Under the pieces are notes generated by a model. The model was not told the origin of the DNA and made no database searches. It saw only the letters and a program-made list of their open reading frames with translations. Source: Flavobacterium sp. (GTDB lineage Bacteria; Bacteroidota; Bacteroidia; Flavobacteriales; Flavobacteriaceae). From it: a stretch of 64,000 nucleotides of DNA. Shown in pieces: positions 49,499-57,467 of the stretch. The first letter of the stretch is position 1, and the number at the start of each line of letters is the position of its first letter. Position numbers and translations under genes: made by a program. The stretch lies in contig NZ_CP136574.1 in the NCBI RefSeq assembly GCF_035195345.1, positions 930,001 through 994,000 of the forward strand, in the 5' to 3' direction.

Positions 49499-50035
49499 TT
49501 ACTCCATTGTTTTTTTAATACGATTAATAACTCCTTCGTTTATAGTTTCAATGATTTTATCTAGCAAAATGAAAGGTTTTGATTTTTTACCGAAACGCGT
49601 TTCTTCATTTTCTCCAATTGACTGTAATTCAATTAGTATTACGTATATAAATAGTGTAAACTTAATAGCAATAATGATTGAAAGTAAAAAATTATAACTT
49701 TTTAGTCTGTTGATTTCAGTTTCTAAACTCCAAAGAAACCAGATAAGCAAAGTAAAAATTATGATTTTTTCAAAGGCTCTCCAAGCTTTACCACTTTTAA
49801 AAACGAATTTTTCTCCAATTTTTTTTTTGCTTGCTGTATCTGCTTTAATTCCTGTGTGAATATCAATAACATTAACAAAAAAAGTAATTAACCAAATTGA
49901 AATTGTTACACCTAAAAAAAGACGTTCGTGCATTGTAGATAAAAAAGATATAATAGTAGATAGGAATGTGCCTACTGAAATAGATAAGAAATAGAATTCC
50001 TTATGATTTATAAATTGTGAAATTACATGTTTCAT
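49499..50035 (-). CDS. Phage holin
   Basis: A 178-residue inner-membrane protein with four hydrophobic segments (about 18-35, 41-56, 92-110 and 117-140) separated by a short loop containing DIHTGIKADTASKKKIG. This D-x-x-T-G...K-A motif between helices marks the phage holin family PF05105 (toxin-secretion/phage-lysis type). It forms lysis holes that release the endolysin. It ends 2 bp before the endolysin gene. Confidence 0.87.
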   Translation of the reverse strand: MKHVISQFINHKEFYFLSISVGTFLSTIISFLSTMHERLFLGVTISIWLITFFVNVIDIHTGIKADTASKKKIGEKFVFKSGKAWRAFEKIIIFTLLIWFLWSLETEINRLKSYNFLLSIIIAIKFTLFIYVILIELQSIGENEETRFGKKSKPFILLDKIIETINEGVINRIKKTME

Positions 50036-50078
50036 AAATTGTTTTTTTAATAGTTCTTTTTGGAGTTAGAAGTATATA

Positions 50079-50243
50079 TTATTCTACTTTATCATAAAAG
50101 ATTTCATTTTCAAAATCCCAATATGGATTTTCCATAACTTCAGTTCTAAGCGTTTCAATTAGCATTTCATTTTCTGCAATGAAATCATCAAATTGTGCGC
50201 GATGCTCTTTTCCTGTATTCTTGTTTATTACTGTTCTAAGCAT
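50079..50243 (-). CDS. 54-aa protein of the late operon, function unknown
   Basis: A short ORF (MLRTVINKNTGKEHRAQ...) of 54 codons starts 1 bp after the stop of the fibre-like gene (TAA-T-ATG) and ends 43 bp before the holin start. Acidic at the C-terminus (WDFENEIFYDKVE). Coupled spacing to the fibre gene and absence of any other ORF make it a likely real gene. Position between fibre and holin matches the place of small tail-fibre-assembly or lysis-timing proteins; neither role can be shown. Confidence 0.6.
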   Translation of the reverse strand: MLRTVINKNTGKEHRAQFDDFIAENEMLIETLRTEVMENPYWDFENEIFYDKVE

Positions 50244-50244
50244 A

Positions 50245-52227
50245 TTATTGATTTGTTAAATAAAAACCTTGTAAAACACTAGAATCACCTGTAGCTGATT
50301 GTTGTATACTAACATATAAATAATTTGTAACTGTTGGGTCAAAAGATTTTGTTAGAATAACTGAAGCAGATGTTGTATTATCAATAACGTTTGATGATAA
50401 CGGATAAACTTTAATAGTTCCATTGTCAATTATAAAATCTCTTTGCATTTTTACAAACAAGTTAGATGCTCCACTTGAATATCTTGCAATAGCATCTGTG
50501 TTGCCAAATGGCATTGTTGATGCTGTGCTAATCTTTACTCTTATTTCACAAGTTCCTGCTGTACCAGTTTTTGTTAGAACAAGAAGTGGCATATTTATAA
50601 TTTCATTTAATGATAAAGAATTGGGTGGTATAGTAACTTTCAAAACTTCCACTTCAGAAACACTTCCTGTAACTATTGAACTTGGAGTTGTTACTTTAAT
50701 AGAAAAAGCCTTATCTTGTTTCGTGTCTAAATATGGCTGTAATTCATTATAATCAATCCATGATGGAATTACATCGATAAATTTCCCGCCAATAAATTTT
50801 AAATGAAGAACACCTCTTCTAGGGATTTTAATATTAACTCCTTTTTTAAAATTAAAATCATAAGCAGTATTATCAGCATTATGCTTTAATGTTATTTCAT
50901 CTGATGAATTGTTGTAAATGAAATAATCCTTGCCATCATATAGATCACTGAATGAAACATTAAAACCATTAATTGATTGAATTAAGGTATCAATTATAAG
51001 ATAAGATTCTGTAGCAGGTAAATCTAATCTAATGGAATCAATTGTTTCTGAAAAAGCATAATTATATTGGCGTGAATTTTCTTTAGACGCAAATATATTA
51101 TATACCCATTCTCTTAAAGCTACTGTTCCATTATCATTTGGTAAAATATATGTCATAACATTTTCTGAAGTTGCTTCTGATCGTAAGTTAGCAATATCGT
51201 TAAGGTCTCCATCATTAAATGAAATTCCAGAAACGTTGGCAGAACCTCTACTTCTATAACCAGCAGCTTCAATTACTTCTTCTGTTGTGTTACCTGATTG
51301 AGTTACTTGTTGAAAAGTTGGTATTCCATTATTCCAACTTGTTAAAAATAGCTGACAATAGGTTCCACCATATTTTAACCACACTTTACCACCTGGTGGC
51401 ACTACCAAATCAGTTTCATCTAAAAAAAAGAACTTTGAATTAGCAGAACCTGTTCCATTATGTAGCAAAGTGAAAGGCGTTGTGCCTTTATTTTCAATAA
51501 ATAAATCTTTCATTGGATAAGGCGTTTCTGCCGTAGAAACTCCTGTAATTAAACTTGTTCCAAATCCATCAACCGAAACTAATAAAGAACTTTCGAGAGA
51601 ATAATAACTATGTCCTTCAGGTCTTAATTGAATTACAGCTCTCGTTCCTTTTAATATTGGATAACTATATTCTAAATTTTCAGATTTCTTTTTGAAAGAA
51701 GTTCCTAATATTGGGTCAATTGGTGTTCCTATTGCGGAATCACTAACATCGAATTCAGTTATGTAAATAGCACCTGTTGTTGGAGTTGTTGGTGCGAGTA
51801 CAATAGCACCATCTGTTTCTTCTCCCGATATTGCAATTACAGTGTTACTTGTAGTCAATACTAAAATGTCTTTTCTATTGAATCCTGAAGCACATAAAGT
51901 AATTGGAATAGTAGTATCTGTTGATGTGGTATATAATAAACCATTTATTTGACCACTTACACCTCTTTCAACTATAATATCTGTTCCTTCTACGGTAATA
52001 GCTCCAACCGATAAAAGTTTATTATAATTGCTATTTTGAATTGAGCTGATAATTTGCTGAACTGTTATGTGTTCTGAAACTCCATCTCTTGAAACTGGAA
52101 GTTTTGAAGTAGGTTCTAATGTGTTTTGGTGTGGTAATTCATCCACTTTTTTAGCATTAGATTCTATTGCATTTTGCCTTCCAATGACTTGATTTACTAA
52201 AGATGCTAAATAAGATATTGTACTCAT
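50245..52227 (-). CDS. Phage tail fibre / receptor-binding-type protein
   Basis: A 660-residue protein: a short helical N-terminus (ISYLASLVNQVIGRQN), then beta-rich modules with many Gly, Thr and Ser, including repeated LLSVGAITVEGTDIIVERG-like and ITLKHNADNTAYDF segments. No signal peptide. Length, composition and place between tail-tip and lysis genes indicate a host-recognition fibre or baseplate appendage. It has its own upstream -7 element (52256-52249), and terminators separate it from the preceding late genes. No template-repeat or reverse transcriptase was seen. Confidence 0.75.
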   Translation of the reverse strand: MSTISYLASLVNQVIGRQNAIESNAKKVDELPHQNTLEPTSKLPVSRDGVSEHITVQQIISSIQNSNYNKLLSVGAITVEGTDIIVERGVSGQINGLLYTTSTDTTIPITLCASGFNRKDILVLTTSNTVIAISGEETDGAIVLAPTTPTTGAIYITEFDVSDSAIGTPIDPILGTSFKKKSENLEYSYPILKGTRAVIQLRPEGHSYYSLESSLLVSVDGFGTSLITGVSTAETPYPMKDLFIENKGTTPFTLLHNGTGSANSKFFFLDETDLVVPPGGKVWLKYGGTYCQLFLTSWNNGIPTFQQVTQSGNTTEEVIEAAGYRSRGSANVSGISFNDGDLNDIANLRSEATSENVMTYILPNDNGTVALREWVYNIFASKENSRQYNYAFSETIDSIRLDLPATESYLIIDTLIQSINGFNVSFSDLYDGKDYFIYNNSSDEITLKHNADNTAYDFNFKKGVNIKIPRRGVLHLKFIGGKFIDVIPSWIDYNELQPYLDTKQDKAFSIKVTTPSSIVTGSVSEVEVLKVTIPPNSLSLNEIINMPLLVLTKTGTAGTCEIRVKISTASTMPFGNTDAIARYSSGASNLFVKMQRDFIIDNGTIKVYPLSSNVIDNTTSASVILTKSFDPTVTNYLYVSIQQSATGDSSVLQGFYLTNQ

Positions 52228-52248
52228 TTTGATTGCGTTTTACTTTCA

Positions 52249-52256
52249 CAAATGTA
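52249..52256 (-). promoter_or_regulatory. -7 element of the fibre-lysis operon
   Basis: TACATTTG on the minus strand, 21 bp before the fibre start. No matching -33 TTG, so a phage factor may be needed. Confidence 0.5.
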
Positions 52257-52339
52257 ATTATTTTTATTTAGTCTAAATATAAATAAAAGGTAAAAATGTA
52301 ATAATTAAGAGTTTAACACTCTCTGAAAAGCTTTTTTTG

Positions 52340-52347
52340 TAAATTTG
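52340..52347 (+). promoter_or_regulatory. -7 element directly before the moron start codon
   Basis: TAAATTTG ends 3 bp before the ATG at 52351. With a normal start point about 4-7 nt beyond the box, the mRNA would be leaderless. No clear -33 TTG. Confidence 0.5.
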
Positions 52348-52350
52348 CTT

Positions 52351-52572
52351 ATGTGGTTTTTCGTTCTATTATTTATCGTTCTTGTAGGTGGTGGCTGGCT
52401 TGTAGGCAAGTTCATCGGAGAGCTCTTGTTTCCTGACCGAGAGGAAAAACCAACCTACATTGATAAATCAGTAAACCACCACTACCACACTCACATTCAC
52501 GAACACAAGAACTTAACAGTGATTGACGAGGAAACCCACAAAAAAGGATTAGAGAATTTTAGTAAAAATTAG
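52351..52572 (+). CDS. His-rich single-pass membrane protein (moron gene 1)
   Basis: A 73-residue protein with a membrane helix from residue 2 to about 22 (WFFVLLFIVLVGGGWLVGKF) and a soluble tail containing VNHHYHTHIHEHKN, six His within ten residues (43, 44, 46, 48, 50, 52). Metal binding (zinc, nickel or iron) is a fair inference. The ATG at 52351 is chosen; an in-frame TTG at 52345 lies in the -7 box. It is the first of three plus-strand genes inside the minus-strand late region. Not recognised as a known family. Confidence 0.6.
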   Translation: MWFFVLLFIVLVGGGWLVGKFIGELLFPDREEKPTYIDKSVNHHYHTHIHEHKNLTVIDEETHKKGLENFSKN

Positions 52573-52577
52573 ATACT

Positions 52578-52901
52578 ATGGCAACAAAATTAACAACTGA
52601 ACAACTTGCTTTGCATTTTTGTAATATTATCAATAAAGACATTGAAAAAAAACCATTAAATGCTAATTGGTATATTGATTTCGGAATTACAAAAAATGAA
52701 CTTCCTAATGATTTTAACCAAAATGTTTTTTTAAATATAATTAAAGACACTTTTAATCTTACCGATATTCAAATTGAAGATTTTGACTATAAACTTAGAG
52801 TGATAGGAAGATTTATGGTTAAAAAATGGTCATTTAGTGGAGAAATACCAATGACTCAAGAAGAATTCAATAGACTTAAAGGATTTGCAAGTGAAAAATA
52901 A
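52578..52901 (+). CDS. Unknown protein (moron gene 2)
   Basis: A 107-residue soluble protein with no signal peptide and no recognised family. It starts MATKLTTEQLALHFCNIINK, which looks like an N-terminal amphipathic helix, and has a basic C-terminal part (GRFMVKKWSFSGEIPMTQEE). It starts 5 bp after moron gene 1, so the two are co-transcribed. Confidence 0.6.
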   Translation: MATKLTTEQLALHFCNIINKDIEKKPLNANWYIDFGITKNELPNDFNQNVFLNIIKDTFNLTDIQIEDFDYKLRVIGRFMVKKWSFSGEIPMTQEEFNRLKGFASEK

Positions 52902-52929
52902 CAACCTATTAGGCGACAAAAAACCCGAA

Positions 52930-53103
52930 ATGATTACTGATAAAAATGGTAATTATTTTGTTTTAGAAGGAAACTTAAGAAGTGGAAAAACTAAAGAAAT
53001 GCAAGAACTTACAGAACGTTTAAAAAAAGCATCAGAAGCTTTTAAAGATTCAGGGATATCTGCTGATGAATTTAATAATAGATTAAAAAAAGCCTCTAAT
53101 TAA
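52930..53103 (+). CDS. Small helical protein (moron gene 3)
   Basis: The ATG at 52930 gives a 57-residue, charged, helical protein (MITDKNGNYFVLEGNLRSGK...KEMQELTERLKKASEAF in parts). Upstream GTG at 52891 or TTG at 52885 in the same frame would extend it and overlap gene 2, which would give translational coupling; the choice is not settled. No family recognised. It is the last gene before a pair of terminators. Confidence 0.5.
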   Translation: MITDKNGNYFVLEGNLRSGKTKEMQELTERLKKASEAFKDSGISADEFNNRLKKASN

Positions 53104-53112
53104 AGAGGCTTT
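53089..53112 (+). terminator. First terminator after the moron
   Basis: AAAGCCTCT (53089-53097) and AGAGGCTTT (53104-53112) with the stop codon of moron gene 3 in the loop. The T-run is short. Confidence 0.7.
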
Positions 53113-53145
53113 AAGTTGATTTCTCATTTGAGTAAAACAAATCTA

Positions 53146-53180
53146 AAAACGGATAGCCTTGAAGTTATCCGTTTTTTATT
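53146..53180. terminator. Second terminator between moron and tail gene
   Basis: AAAACGGATA (53146-53155) and TATCCGTTTT (53166-53175) with T-runs both ways. It would also stop late transcription arriving from the tail genes on the minus strand. Confidence 0.85.
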
Positions 53181-53181
53181 T

Positions 53182-55197
53182 TTAGTATTTCAAGAAACCA
53201 CCCGAACCAATATCAATCAATCCTGGCACCTCAACATTTGTAGAGTTGAAATCAACGCTTCCTGATATTTCAGAAGTAAATACATTACCCGTTTTAATCA
53301 TCTTTGCAGATAACACGTAAAGGTTTGTATCTTCCAATGGTCCTTCTGTGTCGAAACTATTGTTTTTAACGTAACCAACGCCATCAATTAAAACGTTTTT
53401 GCAAGACAACGCGATCATTAGCTTTCTCCAAATTTCTTTAGTTACAGGCTCAAATTTAAACTCGTCAACCTCATATAATTCAGAACTCAAAAGAACAGAA
53501 CTAACATCCGTTTTATGCAATTCTGAAGATTCCTCAACATCACCTGAACGCTTATGATATGGAAGTCTAATTTTGTGCTTTATTCCTGTTGCATAAAACA
53601 CATCGTTATTATCATTATTCCAATAGCTTATCTCTTTTGTAAACTCATGCATCACCTGAATATTGATATCTTCCGAAAGCAAAGTAATGGTTGTAAAATT
53701 GTCGTCTTCTGCAATGATTGAAACACGAATAACCTCATCAATATAATCTACCATATCGATAATGAACTCGTAAATTTCATAATCAAAAATATTGTAAATA
53801 GTTCCTGCAATTACCGAAACCTCAACGCCAGAATAACTACTTGAAATAACGATAATTTCAGCATTTTTGCTTTCATCAAACAATACATCTTCAATCAAAA
53901 ACCATTCAGCATCTACTTTCACATAACCGCCTGACTTCGCCCAAATAGGAAGCCCACCATTTAGATAATGTGTTTCTCCTGTTGGAAAACCAGTATCGTA
54001 ATTATAAATGTTTCCAGAAGTAAAATAAATACCCGTTTTACCACTTCCTAAGTCATACTTACGAGCATCGCGAGAATCTTTATTCCCAATGTAGTTTGAT
54101 TTTTTTACAACTGGAACTAAAACCTCAACGCCATTGGCACGAATAACTTTTGCTGTATTAGTTTCATAATTCGATTTGAATTGTGTTGTAATCACATCAG
54201 CCGTTTGAAACAACTGCACCTCATGGTAAGGAAGTAAAACATCTGCCTCACAACTCAAAGTGTTTTCATCTGTTTTATAATTTCCTCCATCACCAAAATC
54301 AATTCTATTTGCAAAACGAATACTATTTGCTTTTGAAATGTAAAAATATGGTGTTTGAATTCCGTATTCATCAACCATGAAAGTCTTGGAAATTGCACAC
54401 CCTAATTGATCACGAACATACAAAGTATAGCTTCCAGCAATCAAGCCACTAAATACATTTGAAGTTTGCCAAGTTGAATTATCTAATGAATATTCAAAAT
54501 CCAAACCAACTGCAACTGAATTTTCTACTATTGCTGTTGTTCCTCCAGGACTTACATTTATCTGTAAACTAAAATCATTGGGGCTTAATAAACTTGGCGT
54601 AACTAATTGTTGTGTGTATTGGTTCCCGTTTGCATCCTCAACAACAATATTAATCGATTGACCTCTTAACCATTCAAAAGTAAAAGGATTGTTTGTGTTA
54701 GGATTTACAGCCACCGGACTTATAATTTTTGTCGCTAAAATATTGGTTTCAATTTCCACTGATACATTTTGGCAAGTAAGTGTCGAAGCTTGAGAAAATA
54801 AAGTTGAATCTATTTCAATTGTAGTTACATTGGTTACCAATTCAAAATCAACATCAGCAGCAAGCGAAGGATTCATCATCGCAACACCACCTTTAAAATC
54901 AAGATAATTATAATCAACAGTTAAAAAAACTGAATTCCCAACTCTTGATATATTAGAAAAAGTTCCACCATAATCCAATTGTATAGCTTGCATATATAAA
55001 ATTGCTGTTGCTTCTCCTGGGTTATAAATTTCAGGAACACCTGTTGTAACCTTATATGCAGCACTTCTTAAAGTGACCCATTGGTGTCCTAAAGAAAAGA
55101 CTATTGAAGGTGTGAATATATTGTTTCTAATATCAAATGTTAAAGTACTTCCAACTACTAAATCTTCGTTGAATGTTATTTTAAAAATTTTTGCCAT
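53182..55197 (-). CDS. Phage tail-tip protein with SprB-like module
   Basis: A 671-residue protein of the tail cluster. The first 200 residues have beta-sandwich patterns; residues about 220-270 resemble an Ig-like/SprB-type repeat as found in Bacteroidota adhesins (FEYSLDNSTWQTSN, GLIAGSYTLYVRDQLGCAIS). The rest is beta-rich, with EVSVIAGTIYNIFDYE and similar strands. No signal peptide. Position after the tape measure and upstream tail protein suggests a baseplate or tip component, possibly contacting the cell surface. It starts 2 bp after the 55200 gene. Confidence 0.65.
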   Translation of the reverse strand: MAKIFKITFNEDLVVGSTLTFDIRNNIFTPSIVFSLGHQWVTLRSAAYKVTTGVPEIYNPGEATAILYMQAIQLDYGGTFSNISRVGNSVFLTVDYNYLDFKGGVAMMNPSLAADVDFELVTNVTTIEIDSTLFSQASTLTCQNVSVEIETNILATKIISPVAVNPNTNNPFTFEWLRGQSINIVVEDANGNQYTQQLVTPSLLSPNDFSLQINVSPGGTTAIVENSVAVGLDFEYSLDNSTWQTSNVFSGLIAGSYTLYVRDQLGCAISKTFMVDEYGIQTPYFYISKANSIRFANRIDFGDGGNYKTDENTLSCEADVLLPYHEVQLFQTADVITTQFKSNYETNTAKVIRANGVEVLVPVVKKSNYIGNKDSRDARKYDLGSGKTGIYFTSGNIYNYDTGFPTGETHYLNGGLPIWAKSGGYVKVDAEWFLIEDVLFDESKNAEIIVISSSYSGVEVSVIAGTIYNIFDYEIYEFIIDMVDYIDEVIRVSIIAEDDNFTTITLLSEDINIQVMHEFTKEISYWNNDNNDVFYATGIKHKIRLPYHKRSGDVEESSELHKTDVSSVLLSSELYEVDEFKFEPVTKEIWRKLMIALSCKNVLIDGVGYVKNNSFDTEGPLEDTNLYVLSAKMIKTGNVFTSEISGSVDFNSTNVEVPGLIDIGSGGFLKY

Positions 55198-55199
55198 AA

Positions 55200-57467
55200 T
55201 TAATTTACTTTAAGTAATTTCCATTGCCCTTGTTTATTAGGCTTTAAATTCATTAAAAAACCTTTTTCTTGTTCTCCATTTTCGTTTGTAAATTCTATAC
55301 AACCATAAATGTTTGGTATTTTTTTACCCAACACAACTTTTGAACCCATTAATAGTTGATTAATTTCAAAAGTTACTTCGTGCTCAAATTCTATGAATTC
55401 AGGAACATATCGAGGTCTTCCAATTTCTGAGTTAATAATATTTCCATTTTCTGCATACTCATTACCACCAATCAATTTTGTAGAAAGCGAACTATTCGCT
55501 GTTGAGCTTGCATATCTAACATAATCAGATAAATATTTTGTCAACCCCGAAGCGATAGTCCAACCATGCCTAAGCATACAATTGAATGGCGATAAACGTA
55601 AATTATATGCCGTTTCTGGTGAAAATGTTCCAGATGGTGCAATCTCAAAATCATCTTGCCATTTTCTCAACTTGAAAACATTGCTTAAAGTATCGCGTTT
55701 CATATCGAATTGGAAAACATCTGAATCGTAACGAGTATCTTCTGTTCCATGAGTAAGATTTGGTTTTCGTCTAGCAAATTCAGCACCATAACTATCTGCT
55801 CTATATTTAGATAACTTAGTGTATTTGTTAGTTAATCTTTTTATGACAGTTGAAAACTTTGTTGTTCCATTGTACTCAGCCAAACCAAAAGCTTCTTCAT
55901 AATCACCTCCCTTTTCGTAACCCATTTCAATAGAAGAATAAAAGTAATCTACAGCATCAGAACGTTTTACTTTTTTTACCTGATAAGGCAATTTAATAGT
56001 TGTATTTCTATTGTAGAAATATCCCAACTCTTCAATTCTAACAAACTCTTTGAAACCGTCATTTTCAATTCCTAGCCCTAAATTATGAGTTGCTGAATAA
56101 CTCTCCAAAAATTCTTTTAAAGAAGTCGTAAGTGGTCTGAAAGGATTTGGATTTTCTTCTGTTCCTACAGGCAAACTATCGAATCCTCTAATCCAAAAAC
56201 CATGAGACAATCCAACTAAAGAGGCTTTTCCGTCAGTTTGATATCCAATGTCTGTTCTGCCTAAAGCATCCGATTTTAAAACCTTTTTATTTGTATAAAT
56301 TTCAATAAGTCTTTCTGCAGCTTCATGTGGCAACACACATTTTGAAATTGATTTTTCAAAGAAAGAATCTTCTTCTGCAACTATTTTACCTTTCATTTCA
56401 GTTGTAGTTACATAATAACGTTCTGAACCAGCAGTATTTCTTAAATCTGATTTTATAAATATTTCAATTGCCACAGAATCTCCAGATTGTACATTAATAG
56501 TTTCATCAAAGTCAAAACTAAAAGTATTTCCAGTATTTATTGATCCACTTGGGAATAGTGGTCTTTGAAAATTATATAATGAAGTTGTTACTCCTTCTCC
56601 ATTTGGATTTGTATCTGCAAAAAATAGAGTTCTTCTTTCTCTAACATTATAATTTATTCCATTTTCATAAATAACTAATGAAATTTTGTATTGTGCCCAT
56701 TGCCAGTCACTTTCTATAATTATTGGAAGAAAAGACGTCTCGGTTCCTGTAAGTCTTATTGTTCTTTCTCTATCAAATATAGCAAGCATCATCATTCCTG
56801 TACTTCCGTTATTTTCAGAACCTTCAGTAGCAGGAATTACAGAATGTGCTTCATCGTGTGATTTTGTAATTAACTTAAATGGATATCCAGCTGTTAAACC
56901 CCTTGTGTTACCATCGCTTGAACGAACACCCATGAAAATAGAATTATTTACTTCGTCTGCTTCCCACAATGTTTTTAAAAATATTCTTCTGCCATCTAAT
57001 TCAACTTCATTTATTGGTAAATCCGATAATGGCAACCCGTCTAAAGTAGTATTTCTTGTTATTTCAACTGATTCTGATTCCCTGGCCTTAATTTCCATTT
57101 CTAAACCACCAGAATTGAATTTAAAAGAAATTTTGTTTTCTTCAATTTGTCGCGTTGACATATCTAAATAACCAAAGTATGACCTAGTCCATTGGTCTGT
57201 TTTTGGATGCTTCTCGTCTTTTACCAAACGAACTTCTGCATTAATTCCGTAAACATCATAAATTGTTTTCAAGTAGTCGTATGCTTGCCCTTGAAACTTT
57301 AAGTTATTTGAGAATTTAGGAAATATGCCGTGATAATCTTTATGTCTTGTAAGTTCTTTTTCGTCATTATCCCAACCTATTGGCTCTTCAATAATTAAAG
57401 AGCCTAGGTTGTCATTCTGCAATATGAATCTTACTCTATCGAAATATGCTTGATTTACATTACTCAT
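55200..57467 (-). CDS. Phage tail protein (distal tail / baseplate type)
   Basis: A 755-residue protein starting MSNVNQAYFDRVRFIL. The ATG at 57467 shares one base with the tape-measure stop (TAATG), which favours it over the in-frame ATG at 57479. Beta-rich throughout with scattered Trp and Tyr. Position directly after the tape measure is that of distal-tail or tail-associated proteins of siphoviruses, which cap the tail and bind the fibres. No catalytic motif was seen. The annotation rests on gene order. Confidence 0.7.
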   Translation of the reverse strand: MSNVNQAYFDRVRFILQNDNLGSLIIEEPIGWDNDEKELTRHKDYHGIFPKFSNNLKFQGQAYDYLKTIYDVYGINAEVRLVKDEKHPKTDQWTRSYFGYLDMSTRQIEENKISFKFNSGGLEMEIKARESESVEITRNTTLDGLPLSDLPINEVELDGRRIFLKTLWEADEVNNSIFMGVRSSDGNTRGLTAGYPFKLITKSHDEAHSVIPATEGSENNGSTGMMMLAIFDRERTIRLTGTETSFLPIIIESDWQWAQYKISLVIYENGINYNVRERRTLFFADTNPNGEGVTTSLYNFQRPLFPSGSINTGNTFSFDFDETINVQSGDSVAIEIFIKSDLRNTAGSERYYVTTTEMKGKIVAEEDSFFEKSISKCVLPHEAAERLIEIYTNKKVLKSDALGRTDIGYQTDGKASLVGLSHGFWIRGFDSLPVGTEENPNPFRPLTTSLKEFLESYSATHNLGLGIENDGFKEFVRIEELGYFYNRNTTIKLPYQVKKVKRSDAVDYFYSSIEMGYEKGGDYEEAFGLAEYNGTTKFSTVIKRLTNKYTKLSKYRADSYGAEFARRKPNLTHGTEDTRYDSDVFQFDMKRDTLSNVFKLRKWQDDFEIAPSGTFSPETAYNLRLSPFNCMLRHGWTIASGLTKYLSDYVRYASSTANSSLSTKLIGGNEYAENGNIINSEIGRPRYVPEFIEFEHEVTFEINQLLMGSKVVLGKKIPNIYGCIEFTNENGEQEKGFLMNLKPNKQGQWKLLKVN

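Noticed and set aside
50245..52227. Diversity-generating retroelement acting on the fibre gene
   Set aside because: No reverse transcriptase and no template repeat was found in the window.
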